Shown: positions 17,051 through 26,217 of the stretch, piece after piece
Layout of the letters: each line of letters starts with the position of its first letter
Position numbering within the stretch: the first letter of the stretch is position 1
Source: Glycomyces albidus
GTDB taxonomy: Bacteria > Actinomycetota > Actinomycetes > Mycobacteriales > Micromonosporaceae
Assembly (NCBI RefSeq): GCF_009451885.1
Contig: NZ_WIAO01000026.1
Location: 1 to 64,000, forward strand
Length of the DNA stretch: 64,000 bases
Direction of reading: 5' to 3'
Notes under the pieces: generated by a model
The model's input: the letters and a program-made list of their open reading frames with translations, nothing else
What the model was told of the DNA's origin: nothing
The model's database searches: none
Program-made: the position numbers and the translations under genes

Positions 17051-17938
17051 ATGGCAGAGCGAGTCATCATCGGACGCGGGGCGGTCGCCGTCGCGACCGC
17101 CAGGCGCCTGGCCGCGAGCGGCGACCGGGTCCGGATGGTCTCCCGCAGCGGCGGCGGGCCCGACGGCGTCGAGCGGATCGCCCTCGACGCGACCGACACC
17201 CCGGCCCTCATCGAGGCGGTCCAGGGCGCGGACACCGTGGTCAACGCGGCCATGACCGCGTACCACACGTGGCCGGAGCTGATGCCGCCCCTGTTCGACT
17301 CGATCCTCACCGCGGCCGAGAAGGCCGGCGCCGACTACGTGATGCTCGGGAACCACTACGGGTACCGCCCCACCTCACCGGTGAGCGAGCGGACGCCGAT
17401 GGAGCCGGTCACCCGCAAGGGGAAGGTCCGGGCCGAGCTGTGGCGGCGGGCGAAGGCCGCCCACGACGAAGGGCGCCTGCGCGTCACCGAGCTGCGCGCC
17501 GGCCAGTTCCTCGGACCGGGCGCGTACTCCCCCTTCAACCTTATGGTCGAGCCGAACGTCCTCAGAGGAGAGCTCGCGCTCGTGGACGGCAATCCCGACG
17601 CCCAGCACTCGTTCACGTACACCGAGGACGCCGCCGCCGCTCTGGTCGCCTTGGCGCGCAGCGAGACCGCGTGGGGCAGGGCGTGGCACGCGCCGGTCCT
17701 GACCGCCACGGTCCGCGAGGTCGCGACCCGGCTCGCGGAACTGCGCGGCGCCCCCGAGCCGCGGCTGGCGGAGCTGACCGAGCGGGAGGCGGCCCTGCTC
17801 GCGTTCACCGATCCCCTGTGGAGCGAGTTCGCGGAGATGGCGTACATGTCGTCGCGGCCGTACATCGTCGACGACGGCGACATCCGCGACGCGTTCGGCA
17901 TCGGGGCGTCGCCGCTCGACACCGCCCTCGGGGCCTAG
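17051..17938 (+). CDS. NAD-dependent epimerase/dehydratase-like protein
   Basis: A 295-residue extended-SDR-like protein. The N-terminal nucleotide motif is unusual: VIIGRGAVAVATARRLAASGD instead of GxxGxxG. The middle carries DYVMLGNHYGYRPTSP and the later part ELRAGQFLGPGAYSPFN, as in oxidoreductases of the NmrA/epimerase type. GGAG lies seven bases before the ATG. It is divergent from the GlxA-type regulator and probably under its control, for example in a response to a reactive aldehyde or similar. That is inference; the substrate is unknown. Confidence 0.75.
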   Translation: MAERVIIGRGAVAVATARRLAASGDRVRMVSRSGGGPDGVERIALDATDTPALIEAVQGADTVVNAAMTAYHTWPELMPPLFDSILTAAEKAGADYVMLGNHYGYRPTSPVSERTPMEPVTRKGKVRAELWRRAKAAHDEGRLRVTELRAGQFLGPGAYSPFNLMVEPNVLRGELALVDGNPDAQHSFTYTEDAAAALVALARSETAWGRAWHAPVLTATVREVATRLAELRGAPEPRLAELTEREAALLAFTDPLWSEFAEMAYMSSRPYIVDDGDIRDAFGIGASPLDTALGA

Positions 17939-18078
17939 CACCGGTCCCGCAGGCGGGCAAGGCGGGTTCGAGTCCGCTGCGCGAATGCGCGCTCGCGGGC
18001 CTCACCGAGGCCGCGATGGCCTTCGGAAACCGCAGGCGCACCCGAAGACCCGGCTGGAGCGGGCGCTATCCGGCCCGT

Positions 18079-18795
18079 TCACCGGCTTCCTTGACCGCCG
18101 GTGAGCGGGCGTTCCGGCGCCCGCTCATCCGCGGTCCCCGAACCGCGCCCCTTCATCCGCGCCCCCCTGATCCGCGCGATGCGCTGCTCAAGGGCCGCTT
18201 CGGCTTCGGGCCACTCCTCCCGCACGATCGAGAACATCGCGGAGTCGCGGAGGAGGTCGTCCTCGCCGGGCGCCCAGGAGCGGGACCAGTTGCGCAGGAC
18301 GCCTTCGAAGCGGGCGCCGACCGCTTCGATCGCCGCGCGGGAGCGGGCGTTGCGGGCGTCGGTCTTCAGGTCGACGCGGTCGACGCCGAGGGCGGTGAAC
18401 GCGTGCCGGAAGAGCAGCAGCTTCGCCTCGGCGTTGACGCCGGTGCCCTGGGCGGAGGCACCGAGCCAGGTGAAGCCGACCTCCACGGCGTACAGGCCGC
18501 GCCCCGGGAGCGAGCGCGGGTCCCACAGCGCGGTCGCGCCGACGGCCCGGCCCGTGGCGGCCGCGATCTGCGCGTAGGGGGCGAGCCGGCCCTGGTCGCG
18601 GCGTTCGAGCTGCTGGTCGATGTAGTCGGCGACCTCGCCGGCCCGCGGCACCCACGTGAAGCCGTAGGGCGAGCGGTCCTCCTCGGCGGCCTCGGCGAGG
18701 TCGCCGGCATGGCGGCGGCCGAGGGGTTCGAGGCGCACCAGATCCCCTTCGAGGACCGGGCCGTCGAGGAGGGGGCCGTCGAGCGGATAAGCCAT
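18079..18795 (-). CDS. GNAT-family N-acetyltransferase (RimJ/RimL-like)
   Basis: A 238-residue acetyltransferase. It opens [19 protein letters not shown], continues with [20 protein letters not shown] (acetyl-CoA-binding motif A in the RimJ-like variant QGTGVN) and ends the fold with [23 protein letters not shown]. The C-terminal 40 residues are a charged extension ([20 protein letters not shown]) not needed for the fold. The start at 18795 has AAGGAGA in front. The substrate is unknown. The 140 bases between it and the epimerase gene contain a tRNA T-arm-like stretch but no RNA gene. Confidence 0.8.
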   Translation of the reverse strand: MAYPLDGPLLDGPVLEGDLVRLEPLGRRHAGDLAEAAEEDRSPYGFTWVPRAGEVADYIDQQLERRDQGRLAPYAQIAAATGRAVGATALWDPRSLPGRGLYAVEVGFTWLGASAQGTGVNAEAKLLLFRHAFTALGVDRVDLKTDARNARSRAAIEAVGARFEGVLRNWSRSWAPGEDDLLRDSAMFSIVREEWPEAEAALEQRIARIRGARMKGRGSGTADERAPERPLTGGQGSR

Positions 18796-18954
18796 CGTGT
18801 CTCCTTCGTCGCCCGCCAGACTAGGAACGCAGGCGCCCAAGGGCAGCGGGGTTTTCACCATCCGGGAGCCGGACCGGCCGCGCGCAGACGTCCGGAATGC
18901 GCATATCCGGGGCGCGATCGGGCATACTGTCACCCGGCCGTAGTGAGGACGGGG

Positions 18955-20139
18955 GTGAGTCCGATCGAATCCGCCGACGTGGTCGTGGTGGGCGCCGGGA
19001 TCATCGGCGCCGCCTGCGCCGAGGCGCTGAGCCGGGCCGGGCGGCGCGTGCTCGTGGTCGACCGGGGCGCGCCGGCGGGGGCGACCACCGCCTCCGGTGA
19101 AGGCAACGTGCTGCTGTCCGACAAGGCCCCCGGCCCCGAACTGGCGCTGGCGCTCGCGGCCCGGCGCCGCTGGCCGGCGCTCCTGGAGTCGCTGCGCGGC
19201 GAACTGGGCGACCTCGCCGACGTCGAGTGGGAGGCCAAGGGCGGCTTGGTGGTCGCCACCAGCCCCGACTCGGTCGGCTCGCTGCGGATCATCTCCGACG
19301 CGCAGCGCGAGGCCGGCGTCGAAGTCCACTCCCTCGGACCCGAAGGCGCCCGGAAGCTCGAACCGCACCTGACCGGGACGGTCACGGCCGCGGCGCACTA
19401 CCCCGAGGACGCCCAACTGCACCCGGTGCTGGCGGCGACGGCGCTGCTCGCGGCCGTGCGCGCCCGCGGCGGCGCGGTGGTCGGCGGCGTGGAGGCGGAC
19501 GGGCTCGTCGTCCGGGGCGGCAGGGTCGCCGGGGTGCGGATCGGCGGCGCGGCGGTGCCGTGCGGGGCGGTCGTGAACGCGTGCGGGCCCTGGGCCGGGC
19601 ACTTCTCCGTGGCCGCGGGCGCACCGATCGAGGTCATGCCGCGGCGCGGCATGATCCTGGTGACCGCGCCGCTGCCGCCGCTGGTGCGCCGGAAGGTGTA
19701 CGCCGCCGACTACGTCGCGGCCGTGTCGAGCGGGGACGTGGACCTGCAGGTGTCGACCGTGGTGGAGTCCACGGCGGCGGGCACGGTCCTCATCGGGTCG
19801 AGCCGCCAGCGCGTCGGGTTCGACGACTCGCTGGAGGTCGAGGTGCTGCGGCGGTTGGCGCGCAACGCGATCCGGTTGTTCCCGGTCCTCGAAGGGGTCC
19901 CGGTGATGCGCGCGTACGGCGGGTTCCGGCCGTACACGCCCGATCATCTGCCGGTGATCGGCGAGGACCCGCGGATGCGCGGGCTCTGGCACGCGAGCGG
20001 GCACGAGGGCGCGGGCATCGGGCTGGCGCCGGCGACGGGGCGGCTGCTCGCGGACCTGATGGACGGGCGGCGGCCCGAGGTGGACCCGGTCCCGTTCCGG
20101 GTGGACCGGCCGGCGCTGATGGCGGAGGTGCGCACGTGA
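18955..20139 (+). CDS. FAD-dependent amino-acid dehydrogenase, catalytic subunit (HcnC/LhpB-like)
   Basis: A 394-residue DAO-type flavoprotein with the dinucleotide motif [17 protein letters not shown] at the N-terminus and a C-terminal FAD motif around [11 protein letters not shown] and [17 protein letters not shown]. Together with the next two genes it makes the alpha-beta-gamma arrangement of hydrogen cyanide synthase HcnABC, opine oxidases and D-hydroxyproline dehydrogenase LhpBEF. These oxidise an amine to an imine and pass electrons to the respiratory chain. GTG 18955 follows GAGGA; GTG 18943 is an alternative. No proline racemase or DHDPS-type gene is adjacent, so the exact amine substrate stays open. 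It overlaps the next gene by GTGA. Confidence 0.82.
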   Translation: MSPIESADVVVVGAGIIGAACAEALSRAGRRVLVVDRGAPAGATTASGEGNVLLSDKAPGPELALALAARRRWPALLESLRGELGDLADVEWEAKGGLVVATSPDSVGSLRIISDAQREAGVEVHSLGPEGARKLEPHLTGTVTAAAHYPEDAQLHPVLAATALLAAVRARGGAVVGGVEADGLVVRGGRVAGVRIGGAAVPCGAVVNACGPWAGHFSVAAGAPIEVMPRRGMILVTAPLPPLVRRKVYAADYVAAVSSGDVDLQVSTVVESTAAGTVLIGSSRQRVGFDDSLEVEVLRRLARNAIRLFPVLEGVPVMRAYGGFRPYTPDHLPVIGEDPRMRGLWHASGHEGAGIGLAPATGRLLADLMDGRRPEVDPVPFRVDRPALMAEVRT

Positions 20140-20393
20140 GGGTGACTTGGGACGGCGAGGAGATCGAGGCCCGGGAGGGCCAGACGGTCGCGGCGGTGCT
20201 GACCGCGCGCGGCGTCCGGTCGTGGCGGACGACCCGCGTCGCGGGCCGCCCGCGGGGCCTGTTCTGCGGGATCGGGGTGTGCTTCGACTGCCTGGTGAAG
20301 GTGAACGGGGTGCCGGACGTGCGGGCCTGCCAGCGCGTGGTCGCGGACGGGGACGACATCCGGCCGCAGGCCGGGGCGGAGCTGCCGTCGTGA
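20136..20393 (+). CDS. 2Fe-2S subunit of the amine dehydrogenase (HcnA/LhpF-like)
   Basis: An 85-residue ferredoxin-like protein with the plant-type pattern C-x4-C-x2-C-x12-C at Cys44, Cys49, Cys52 and Cys65 ([16 protein letters not shown]). It is the small electron-transfer subunit of the three-part enzyme. Start GTG 20136 overlaps the previous stop, and its own stop overlaps the next start, again GTGA. Strict coupling suggests a 1:1:1 complex. Confidence 0.88.
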   Translation: MRVTWDGEEIEAREGQTVAAVLTARGVRSWRTTRVAGRPRGLFCGIGVCFDCLVKVNGVPDVRACQRVVADGDDIRPQAGAELPS

Positions 20394-21760
20394 ACCGGGT
20401 GGTGGTGATCGGGGCGGGCCCGGCGGGGCTGGCGGCGGCGCGGGCCGCCGCGGCGCTGGGGGTCGAGGTCGTGCTCGTGGACGCGGGGCCGAAGCTCGGC
20501 GGGCAGTACTTCCGGCAGGACGCGCTGGCGTCCGAGGACCGGTTCTCGTTCCCGGGCGGGGTCGAGCACGTGCCGGACGCGGCGGTGTGGGCGGTGGAGC
20601 CGATCCACGGCGGGCACCGGGTGCACCTGCGGATCGGCGCGGCGGACGATCCGTCGCGCACAGGCCGGGTGTTGGAGACGCGGGCGCTGGTGCTGGCCAC
20701 GGGTGCGTTCGACCGGGTGCTGCCATTCCCGGGCTGGGACCTGCCGGGGGTGTTCACCGCCGGTGGGGCACAGGCGATGGCGAAGGGCCAGGGCGTCGCG
20801 GCGGGCGACCGGGTGCTGGTGGCCGGGACGGGTCCGTTCCTGCTGCCGGTGGCGTCGTCGCTGGCGGCCGCGGGCGCGCGGGTGGTCGAGGTCGCGGAGG
20901 CGAACGCGGCGGTGACGGGCTGGCTGTCGCGGCCGCGGGGCGTGTTCGCGGGCTGGCCGAAGCTGCCGGAGCTGGCGCGGCACGTCTCGGCGCTGGCGCG
21001 GCACCGGGTGCCGTACCGGTCGCGGACGGCGGTGGTGCGGGCGCACGGGTCCGAGTGGGTCGAGTCGGTGACGGTGGCGCGGCTGGACCGGGAGTGGACG
21101 CCGGTGCCGGGGTCGGAGCGGCGCGTCGAGGTGGACGCGGTGGCGGTCGGGTTCGGGTTCACGCCGCAGCTCGAGCTGGCGGTGGCGGCGCGGTGCCGGA
21201 TCGAGGGCGGGTTCGTCGCGGTCGACGCGGCGCAGGGCACCTCGGCGCCGGGGGTGTTCGCGGCCGGGGAGGTGACGGGGATCGGCGGGGCGGACCTGGC
21301 GGCGTCCGAGGGTGCGGTGGCCGGTGCGGCGGCGGCGAAACGGCTCGGGGCGGTGGTGGATCCGCCGCTGGGGGCGATGGCGCGGGTGCGGTCGGGGCGG
21401 CGGTTCGCGGCGGCGCTGGAGGCGGCGTACCCGGTGCGGGGGGGCTGGACGGACTGGCTGCGGGACGACACGATCGTGTGCCGGTGCGAGGAGGTCGACT
21501 TGCGGCGGCTGATGTCGGCGGTCGACGAGCGGGACCTGGGCGGGGTGCGGTCGCTGAAGCTGGCGAGCGGCGCGGGACTGGGGCTGTGCCAGGGGCGGGT
21601 GTGCGGGCGGAACGTGGCCGAGCTGGCGGGTCTGGACGGTACGGCGTTCGCGCGGCGGCGGATCGCGTCGCCGCTGCGGCTCGGGGAGCTGGCGGAGGCG
21701 GAACCGGAGGCCGAGGCGGTCGAGGTGCCGGACCGCGCGCTGGGGCAGGACTTCGGGTAG
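20390..21760 (+). CDS. NAD(P)/FAD oxidoreductase subunit with BFD-like iron-sulfur domain (HcnB/LhpE-like)
   Basis: A 456-residue flavoprotein. The N-terminal FAD motif is [17 protein letters not shown], and a second nucleotide motif [18 protein letters not shown] lies mid-protein. The C-terminal domain holds Cys364, Cys366, Cys400 and Cys405 (CRCEEVD ... GLCQGRVCG), the CxC-x33-C-x4-C spacing of BFD-like 2Fe-2S domains. It is the beta subunit that links the catalytic flavoprotein to the ferredoxin-like subunit. It is last of the three-gene unit. The downstream LacI gene has its own promoter. Confidence 0.85.
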   Translation: MNRVVVIGAGPAGLAAARAAAALGVEVVLVDAGPKLGGQYFRQDALASEDRFSFPGGVEHVPDAAVWAVEPIHGGHRVHLRIGAADDPSRTGRVLETRALVLATGAFDRVLPFPGWDLPGVFTAGGAQAMAKGQGVAAGDRVLVAGTGPFLLPVASSLAAAGARVVEVAEANAAVTGWLSRPRGVFAGWPKLPELARHVSALARHRVPYRSRTAVVRAHGSEWVESVTVARLDREWTPVPGSERRVEVDAVAVGFGFTPQLELAVAARCRIEGGFVAVDAAQGTSAPGVFAAGEVTGIGGADLAASEGAVAGAAAAKRLGAVVDPPLGAMARVRSGRRFAAALEAAYPVRGGWTDWLRDDTIVCRCEEVDLRRLMSAVDERDLGGVRSLKLASGAGLGLCQGRVCGRNVAELAGLDGTAFARRRIASPLRLGELAEAEPEAEAVEVPDRALGQDFG

Positions 21761-21783
21761 GTCGCTGTCGCGCGGCGGCGGTC

Positions 21784-21813
21784 TTGACATGGGCGCGGGA
21801 TGTGACGTAGGTT
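21784..21813 (+). promoter_or_regulatory. Promoter of the LacI/beta-galactosidase operon
   Basis: TTGACA (21784-21789) and TAGGTT (21808-21813) with an 18-base spacer. The start of transcription would fall at about 21820, inside the palindromic operator listed separately. Confidence 0.7.
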
Positions 21814-21817
21814 CCAT

Positions 21818-21833
21818 CTGACAACGTAGTCAG
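21818..21833 (+). promoter_or_regulatory. LacI-family operator
   Basis: CTGACAACGTAGTCAG is symmetric at 14 of 16 positions with the central CG typical of LacI-family sites. It covers the predicted transcription start and lies 16 bases before the lacI-type ATG, so autorepression of the whole operon is the simplest reading. Confidence 0.65.
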
Positions 21834-21849
21834 AGCGATATGGACCCCT

Positions 21850-22935
21850 ATGCCCCCCACGACTCCCCCGGGCGAGACCTCGGCCCGGCGCCGCCCGCCC
21901 GGCATGACCGACGTGGCCCGCCTCGCCGGGGTCTCGCAGAAGACCGTCTCCCGCGTGGTCAACAACGAGCGGTACGTCTCCGACGAGGTCCGCGAGAAGG
22001 TCCTGCGGGCGGCGCGGGAGCTGGGGTTCCGGCCGAACACGGCCGCGCGGGCGCTCATCACCGGCCGGTTCGGGCGCATCGGCGTGGTCGCGCTCGGCAC
22101 CGCCCTGTACGGGCCCGCGTCGCTGCAGGTGGCGATCGAGCGCGCCACCCGGGCCGCCGGGATCTCGGTCATGGTCGCGAATACCCTTGAGGGCCAACCG
22201 GACTCGATCGGCGACGCGGTCGACTGGCTGCTGCGCCAAGGCGTGGACGCCATCATCCTCTCGGACCCGGTCGACGAGGGCGTGGAGCTCCGGGTCGACC
22301 CGAACGTGCCGGTCTACAGCTTCGGCAGGAGCATCCCCCCGGCCGAGAACCTGCTGCCGGGCGACTTCAACGCCGACGCGACCCGCGCGGTCGTCGAGCA
22401 CCTCCTCGACCTCGGGCACGAGCGGGTGTGGCACGTCGCCGGGCCCGCCACGTGGTTCGCCGCGCGCGAGCGCGTCGACGGCTGGCGGGCCGCGCACGAG
22501 GACCGCGGCATCGAACCGCCGCCGCCCGTCGAGGGCGACTGGACCCCCGCCTCGGGGTACGAGGCCGGCCGCCGGCTCTTGCGCGAACCGGACGTGACCG
22601 CCGTGGCCTGCGCGAACGACGACATGGCGCTCGGGTTGATCCGCGCCTTCACCGAAGCGGGCCTCCGCGTCCCCGAGCGGGTCAGCGTCACCGGCTTCGA
22701 CGACACCCCAGCCGCCGCCTACCTCGACCCTCCGCTGACGACCGTCCGCCAGCAGTTCGACGCCGACGCCGTCCGCGGCCTCGGCGTCCTCCTGCGCCGG
22801 CTCGGCGCGCCCGCCGGCACCGCCGAGCCCGTCCCCGCGGCCGCACCGCAGGCGAATCGCCGGCTCGTGGTCCGCCGATCCACCGCACCGCCCCCGAACC
22901 GGCTCAACGAGGAGCCAGGAAAGGACGCACGATGA
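21850..22935 (+). CDS. LacI-family transcriptional repressor
   Basis: A 361-residue regulator. The helix-turn-helix at residues about 19-40 reads [20 protein letters not shown] and is followed by the hinge helix region [12 protein letters not shown]. The periplasmic-binding-like sensor domain follows ([12 protein letters not shown] ... [20 protein letters not shown]). It is the first gene of an operon with a sugar importer and a GH42 enzyme, so the inducer is probably a galactoside or galacto-oligosaccharide. Its stop overlaps the next start (ATGA). The operator at 21818-21833 implies autoregulation. Confidence 0.9.
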   Translation: MPPTTPPGETSARRRPPGMTDVARLAGVSQKTVSRVVNNERYVSDEVREKVLRAARELGFRPNTAARALITGRFGRIGVVALGTALYGPASLQVAIERATRAAGISVMVANTLEGQPDSIGDAVDWLLRQGVDAIILSDPVDEGVELRVDPNVPVYSFGRSIPPAENLLPGDFNADATRAVVEHLLDLGHERVWHVAGPATWFAARERVDGWRAAHEDRGIEPPPPVEGDWTPASGYEAGRRLLREPDVTAVACANDDMALGLIRAFTEAGLRVPERVSVTGFDDTPAAAYLDPPLTTVRQQFDADAVRGLGVLLRRLGAPAGTAEPVPAAAPQANRRLVVRRSTAPPPNRLNEEPGKDAR

Positions 22936-24284
22936 ATCCCCGCTTCAGACGAAGGACGGGGCTCGCCGCCGCGCTCGCGAGCCCGCTCGCGTTCGGCGCC
23001 TGCGCCCGCCAGCGCGTCGACCCGCCCGAGCAGGTGAGCCGGGCCGAGATCGACGAGGCCATGCGCACCCCGACCGAGCTGAACTTCTGGACCTGGGTGC
23101 CCGGGATCGAGAAGCAGGTCGCCCTCTTCGAGGAGGCGTACCCGGACATCACAGTGGACGTGACGAACGCGGCGCAGGGGGCGGGCCACTACGCGAAGAT
23201 CCGCACCGCGCTGCGGGCCGGGCGCGGCGCGCCCGACGTGGCCCAGATCGAGTACGAGATGATCCCCGCGTTCACGATCACCGACCACCTCCTGGACCTG
23301 CGGCCCTACGGCGCCGGCGAGCTGGAGGACCGGTTCGTCGACTGGGTGTGGGCGCAGGTGAGCGGCCCCGGCGGGGAGGTGTGGGCGATCCCGCAGGACA
23401 CCGGTCCGATGGGGATGCTCTACCGGGCCGACATCTTCGAGGCGCACGGCATCGAGGTCCCCGAGACGTGGGAGGCGTTCGCCGAGGCCGCCCGCGCGCT
23501 CCACCGGGCCGACCCCGAGGTGTATCTGGCGAACTTCCCGCCCAGCCAGGGCGCGTACTTCGCCGGCTCCCTCTGGCAGGCCGGCGCCGACCCGTTCGCC
23601 GGCTCCGAGGGACCCGTCCTCAACGTCGACGTCACCTCCGAGCCGGTCCGGCGGGTCGCCGAGTACTGGGCCGGACTCGTCGCCGAAGGCGTGGTCTCCA
23701 CCGACCCCGACTTCAGCGACCAGTGGTACCAGGCCGCGAACCGCGGCAAGTACGCCACGTGGCTCACCGCCGCCTGGGGCCCGGTGTTCCTCCAGTCCAC
23801 CGCCGCCTCCACCAGCGGCAAATGGCGGGCCGCCCCGCTGCCGCAGTGGGAGTCCGGCGGGCCGGCCGCCGGGAACTGGGGCGGGTCCACGAACGGCGTC
23901 TTCAACATCACCGAGCACCCGATCCAGGCCGCGGTCTTCGCGCAGTTCATCAACACCGACCCCGAGTGCACCAAGGCCATGGCCACCGAGCAGTTCCTGT
24001 TCCCGCCCACCAAGGCGCTCCTGGAGGACCCCGAGTTCACCGGCATGGAGCTGGAGTTCTACGGCGGCCAGAAGGTCAACGAGGTGTTCGCGCAGATCAG
24101 CGAGACGGTCTCGCCCGAATTCCAGTGGCCGCCGTTCAACGACCAGGTGCGGGCCGACTACGGCGCCACCGTGGGCGCCGCCATCGCCGAAGGCGGCGAC
24201 GCCGCCGCCGCGCTCGGCGACTGGCGCGACCGCATCACCGCGTACGCGGAGTACCAGGGCTTCACCGTGGAGGAGGCGTCATGA
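22932..24284 (+). CDS. Sugar ABC transporter substrate-binding lipoprotein
   Basis: A 450-residue extracellular solute-binding protein of family 1. The N-terminus [21 protein letters not shown] is a signal peptide ending in a somewhat degenerate lipobox, FGAC, with Cys24 as the lipid-modified residue. The mature part has [25 protein letters not shown], typical of the family. It should deliver a galactoside to the two permeases encoded after it. No ATPase gene is present in the operon; actinomycetes usually share the MsiK ATPase encoded elsewhere. The gene overlaps both neighbours by four bases. Confidence 0.88.
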   Translation: MNPRFRRRTGLAAALASPLAFGACARQRVDPPEQVSRAEIDEAMRTPTELNFWTWVPGIEKQVALFEEAYPDITVDVTNAAQGAGHYAKIRTALRAGRGAPDVAQIEYEMIPAFTITDHLLDLRPYGAGELEDRFVDWVWAQVSGPGGEVWAIPQDTGPMGMLYRADIFEAHGIEVPETWEAFAEAARALHRADPEVYLANFPPSQGAYFAGSLWQAGADPFAGSEGPVLNVDVTSEPVRRVAEYWAGLVAEGVVSTDPDFSDQWYQAANRGKYATWLTAAWGPVFLQSTAASTSGKWRAAPLPQWESGGPAAGNWGGSTNGVFNITEHPIQAAVFAQFINTDPECTKAMATEQFLFPPTKALLEDPEFTGMELEFYGGQKVNEVFAQISETVSPEFQWPPFNDQVRADYGATVGAAIAEGGDAAAALGDWRDRITAYAEYQGFTVEEAS

Positions 24285-25222
24285 GCACCGAATCCGCGAC
24301 CGCGACCGCGACCGCGCCGGCCGCGAAGGGCCGGAACACCAAGGGCGGCAAGGGGCCCCGGTACGCCAGGACCGGGTACCTGTTCGTCGCCCCGTTCATG
24401 ATCGCCTTCACGGCGATGTTCCTGGTGCCCCTCGCGTACGCCGCCTGGTTCAGCCTCTTCCGGGAGCAGATGATCGGCGGCAACGTCTTCGTCGGCCTCG
24501 ACAACTACACGCGGGCCTTCACCGACCCGCTGCTCATGGCCGGCCTGGGCCGGGTCGCCCTGTTCTTCCTCATCCAGGTCCCGGTCATGATGGCCCTGGC
24601 GCTGTTCTTCGCGCTCGCGCTCGACAGCGCGCTCGTGCGGCTCTCGCGGACCGTGCGACTGGCGATCTTCATGCCCTACGCGGTGCCGAGCGTCGTGGCC
24701 GCCCTCATGTGGGGCTTCCTCTACGGGCCCGACTTCGGGCCCATCGCGCAGTTCGCGGACCGGATCGGCGCGACCGCGCCGGACTTCCTCGGCGCCGACC
24801 TCATGCTCGGGTCGATCGCGAACATCGTGACCTGGGAGTTCACCGGCTACAACATGATCTTGCTGTACGCGGCCCTGCGGGCGATCCCCGTCGAGCTGTA
24901 CGAGGCCGCCTCCGTCGACGGGGCCGGGCCCTGGCGGATCGCCTGGTCGATCAAGATCCCGCTGCTGCGGCCGGCGATCGTCCTGTGCATGGTCTTCTCG
25001 GTCATCGGCAGCTTCCAGCTCTTCAACGAGCCCAGCATCATGCGGACCTTGGCGCCCAACGTGATCATCGCCGAGTACACGCCCAACCTCTACGCGTACA
25101 ACCTCGCGTTCGTCGGCCAGGAGTACAACTACGCGGCCGCCGTGTCCTTCGTGCTCGGCTTCGTCATCATGGCCGGCTCGTACCTCTTCATGCTCGCCAC
25201 CAACCGCAGGAGCCGGTCATGA
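24281..25222 (+). CDS. Sugar ABC transporter permease (MalF/LacF type)
   Basis: A 313-residue inner-membrane permease with about six hydrophobic segments, starting YLFVAPFMIAFTAMFLVPLA. The EAA loop for ATPase contact is EAASVDGAGPWRIAWSIKIP near residues 208-227. The N-terminal 30 residues are Ala/Thr/Lys-rich and cytoplasmic. ATGA overlaps on both sides place it in one translationally coupled unit with the binding protein and second permease. Confidence 0.88.
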   Translation: MSTESATATATAPAAKGRNTKGGKGPRYARTGYLFVAPFMIAFTAMFLVPLAYAAWFSLFREQMIGGNVFVGLDNYTRAFTDPLLMAGLGRVALFFLIQVPVMMALALFFALALDSALVRLSRTVRLAIFMPYAVPSVVAALMWGFLYGPDFGPIAQFADRIGATAPDFLGADLMLGSIANIVTWEFTGYNMILLYAALRAIPVELYEAASVDGAGPWRIAWSIKIPLLRPAIVLCMVFSVIGSFQLFNEPSIMRTLAPNVIIAEYTPNLYAYNLAFVGQEYNYAAAVSFVLGFVIMAGSYLFMLATNRRSRS

Positions 25223-26139
25223 GCACCGTCATCGAGCAACCGCAGGCGCCGGCCGGGCCGGCCGCCCGGGTGCGGCCCCGAAAGCCCCGCCCGAAGCGCA
25301 GCACCGTCCTCACCGTCGGGATGCTCGCGGCCGCCGCGTACTTCCTGCTGCCGCTGGTGTGGCTCGTCATCGCCTCCACGAAGTCCTCAGAGGACCTGTT
25401 CTCGACGTTCGGGCTCTGGTTCGGCGGGGAGAACAGCCTCTTCACCAACGTCAAGGAGACGTTCACCGTCGACGACGGCGCGTTCGGCACCTGGCTCGGC
25501 AACTCGCTGCTGTACGCCGTCGCCTCCGCCGCCGGCGGCACCTTCCTGGCCGCGCTCGGCGGGTACGGGTTCGCGAAGTACCGGTTCAAAGGCAACCAGG
25601 CCATGTTCATGGGCGTCCTCGGCGCCATGGCCGTGCCCTCGACGGCCCTCGCGATCCCGACGTACCTGCTGTTCAGCCAGGCGGGCCTGACGGACACGCC
25701 GTGGGCGATCATCCTGCCGTCCATGGCCAGCCACCCGTTCGGGCTGTACTTCATGCGGATCTACGCCGACAGCGCCGTCCCCGACAGCCTCATCGAATCC
25801 GGCCGCATCGACGGCGCCGGCGACTTCCGGATCTTCTTCCAGGTCACCGGCAGGCTCCTCATGCCCGCCGTCGCGACCATCATGCTGTTCATGCTGGTGC
25901 AGACCTGGAACAACTACTTCCTGCCGCTCATCATGCTCAACGACCCCGACCTGTACCCGGTCACCGTCGGCCTCGCCGCCTGGCAGGGGCAGGCGTCCAC
26001 GTCGGGCGGGGCCAGCGGCGACTACCTACCCCTGGTGGTCACCGGGTCGCTCGTCTCGATCCTCCCGCTGATCATCGCGTTCCTCTTCCTGCAGCGCTAC
26101 TGGACGACCGGCCTGGTCTCCGGGAGCGTCAAGCAGTGA
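25219..26139 (+). CDS. Sugar ABC transporter permease (MalG/LacG type)
   Basis: A 306-residue permease with six hydrophobic segments and the EAA-like loop ESGRIDGAGDFRIFFQVTGR. Pairing with the preceding permease gives the usual heterodimer of a carbohydrate importer. The long extracellular loop FGGENSLFTNVKETFTVDD after the first helix is normal for the MalG side. It is followed by a 78-base gap with GAAGGA before the beta-galactosidase gene. Confidence 0.88.
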   Translation: MSTVIEQPQAPAGPAARVRPRKPRPKRSTVLTVGMLAAAAYFLLPLVWLVIASTKSSEDLFSTFGLWFGGENSLFTNVKETFTVDDGAFGTWLGNSLLYAVASAAGGTFLAALGGYGFAKYRFKGNQAMFMGVLGAMAVPSTALAIPTYLLFSQAGLTDTPWAIILPSMASHPFGLYFMRIYADSAVPDSLIESGRIDGAGDFRIFFQVTGRLLMPAVATIMLFMLVQTWNNYFLPLIMLNDPDLYPVTVGLAAWQGQASTSGGASGDYLPLVVTGSLVSILPLIIAFLFLQRYWTTGLVSGSVKQ

Positions 26140-26217
26140 GCTCGGCCGGTCCGGGGCCGCGCAAGGACGGCACCCGGACCGGTCCCGGTCGACACCCGCA
26201 CCACCCGAAGGAAGCAC

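Noticed and set aside
17955..17990. A tRNA T-arm-like stretch, GCGGGTTCGAGTCCGCT, after the epimerase gene
   Set aside because: No matching acceptor, D-arm or anticodon arm can be built upstream; the needed 5' acceptor strand would lie in the epimerase gene and is not there. It could be chance or a tRNA remnant.
18796..22497. Very long open frames on the minus strand opposite the amine dehydrogenase and LacI genes
   Set aside because: High GC gives long antisense frames. They lack recognisable domains, have Arg/Pro/Ala-rich composition and overlap well-supported genes.
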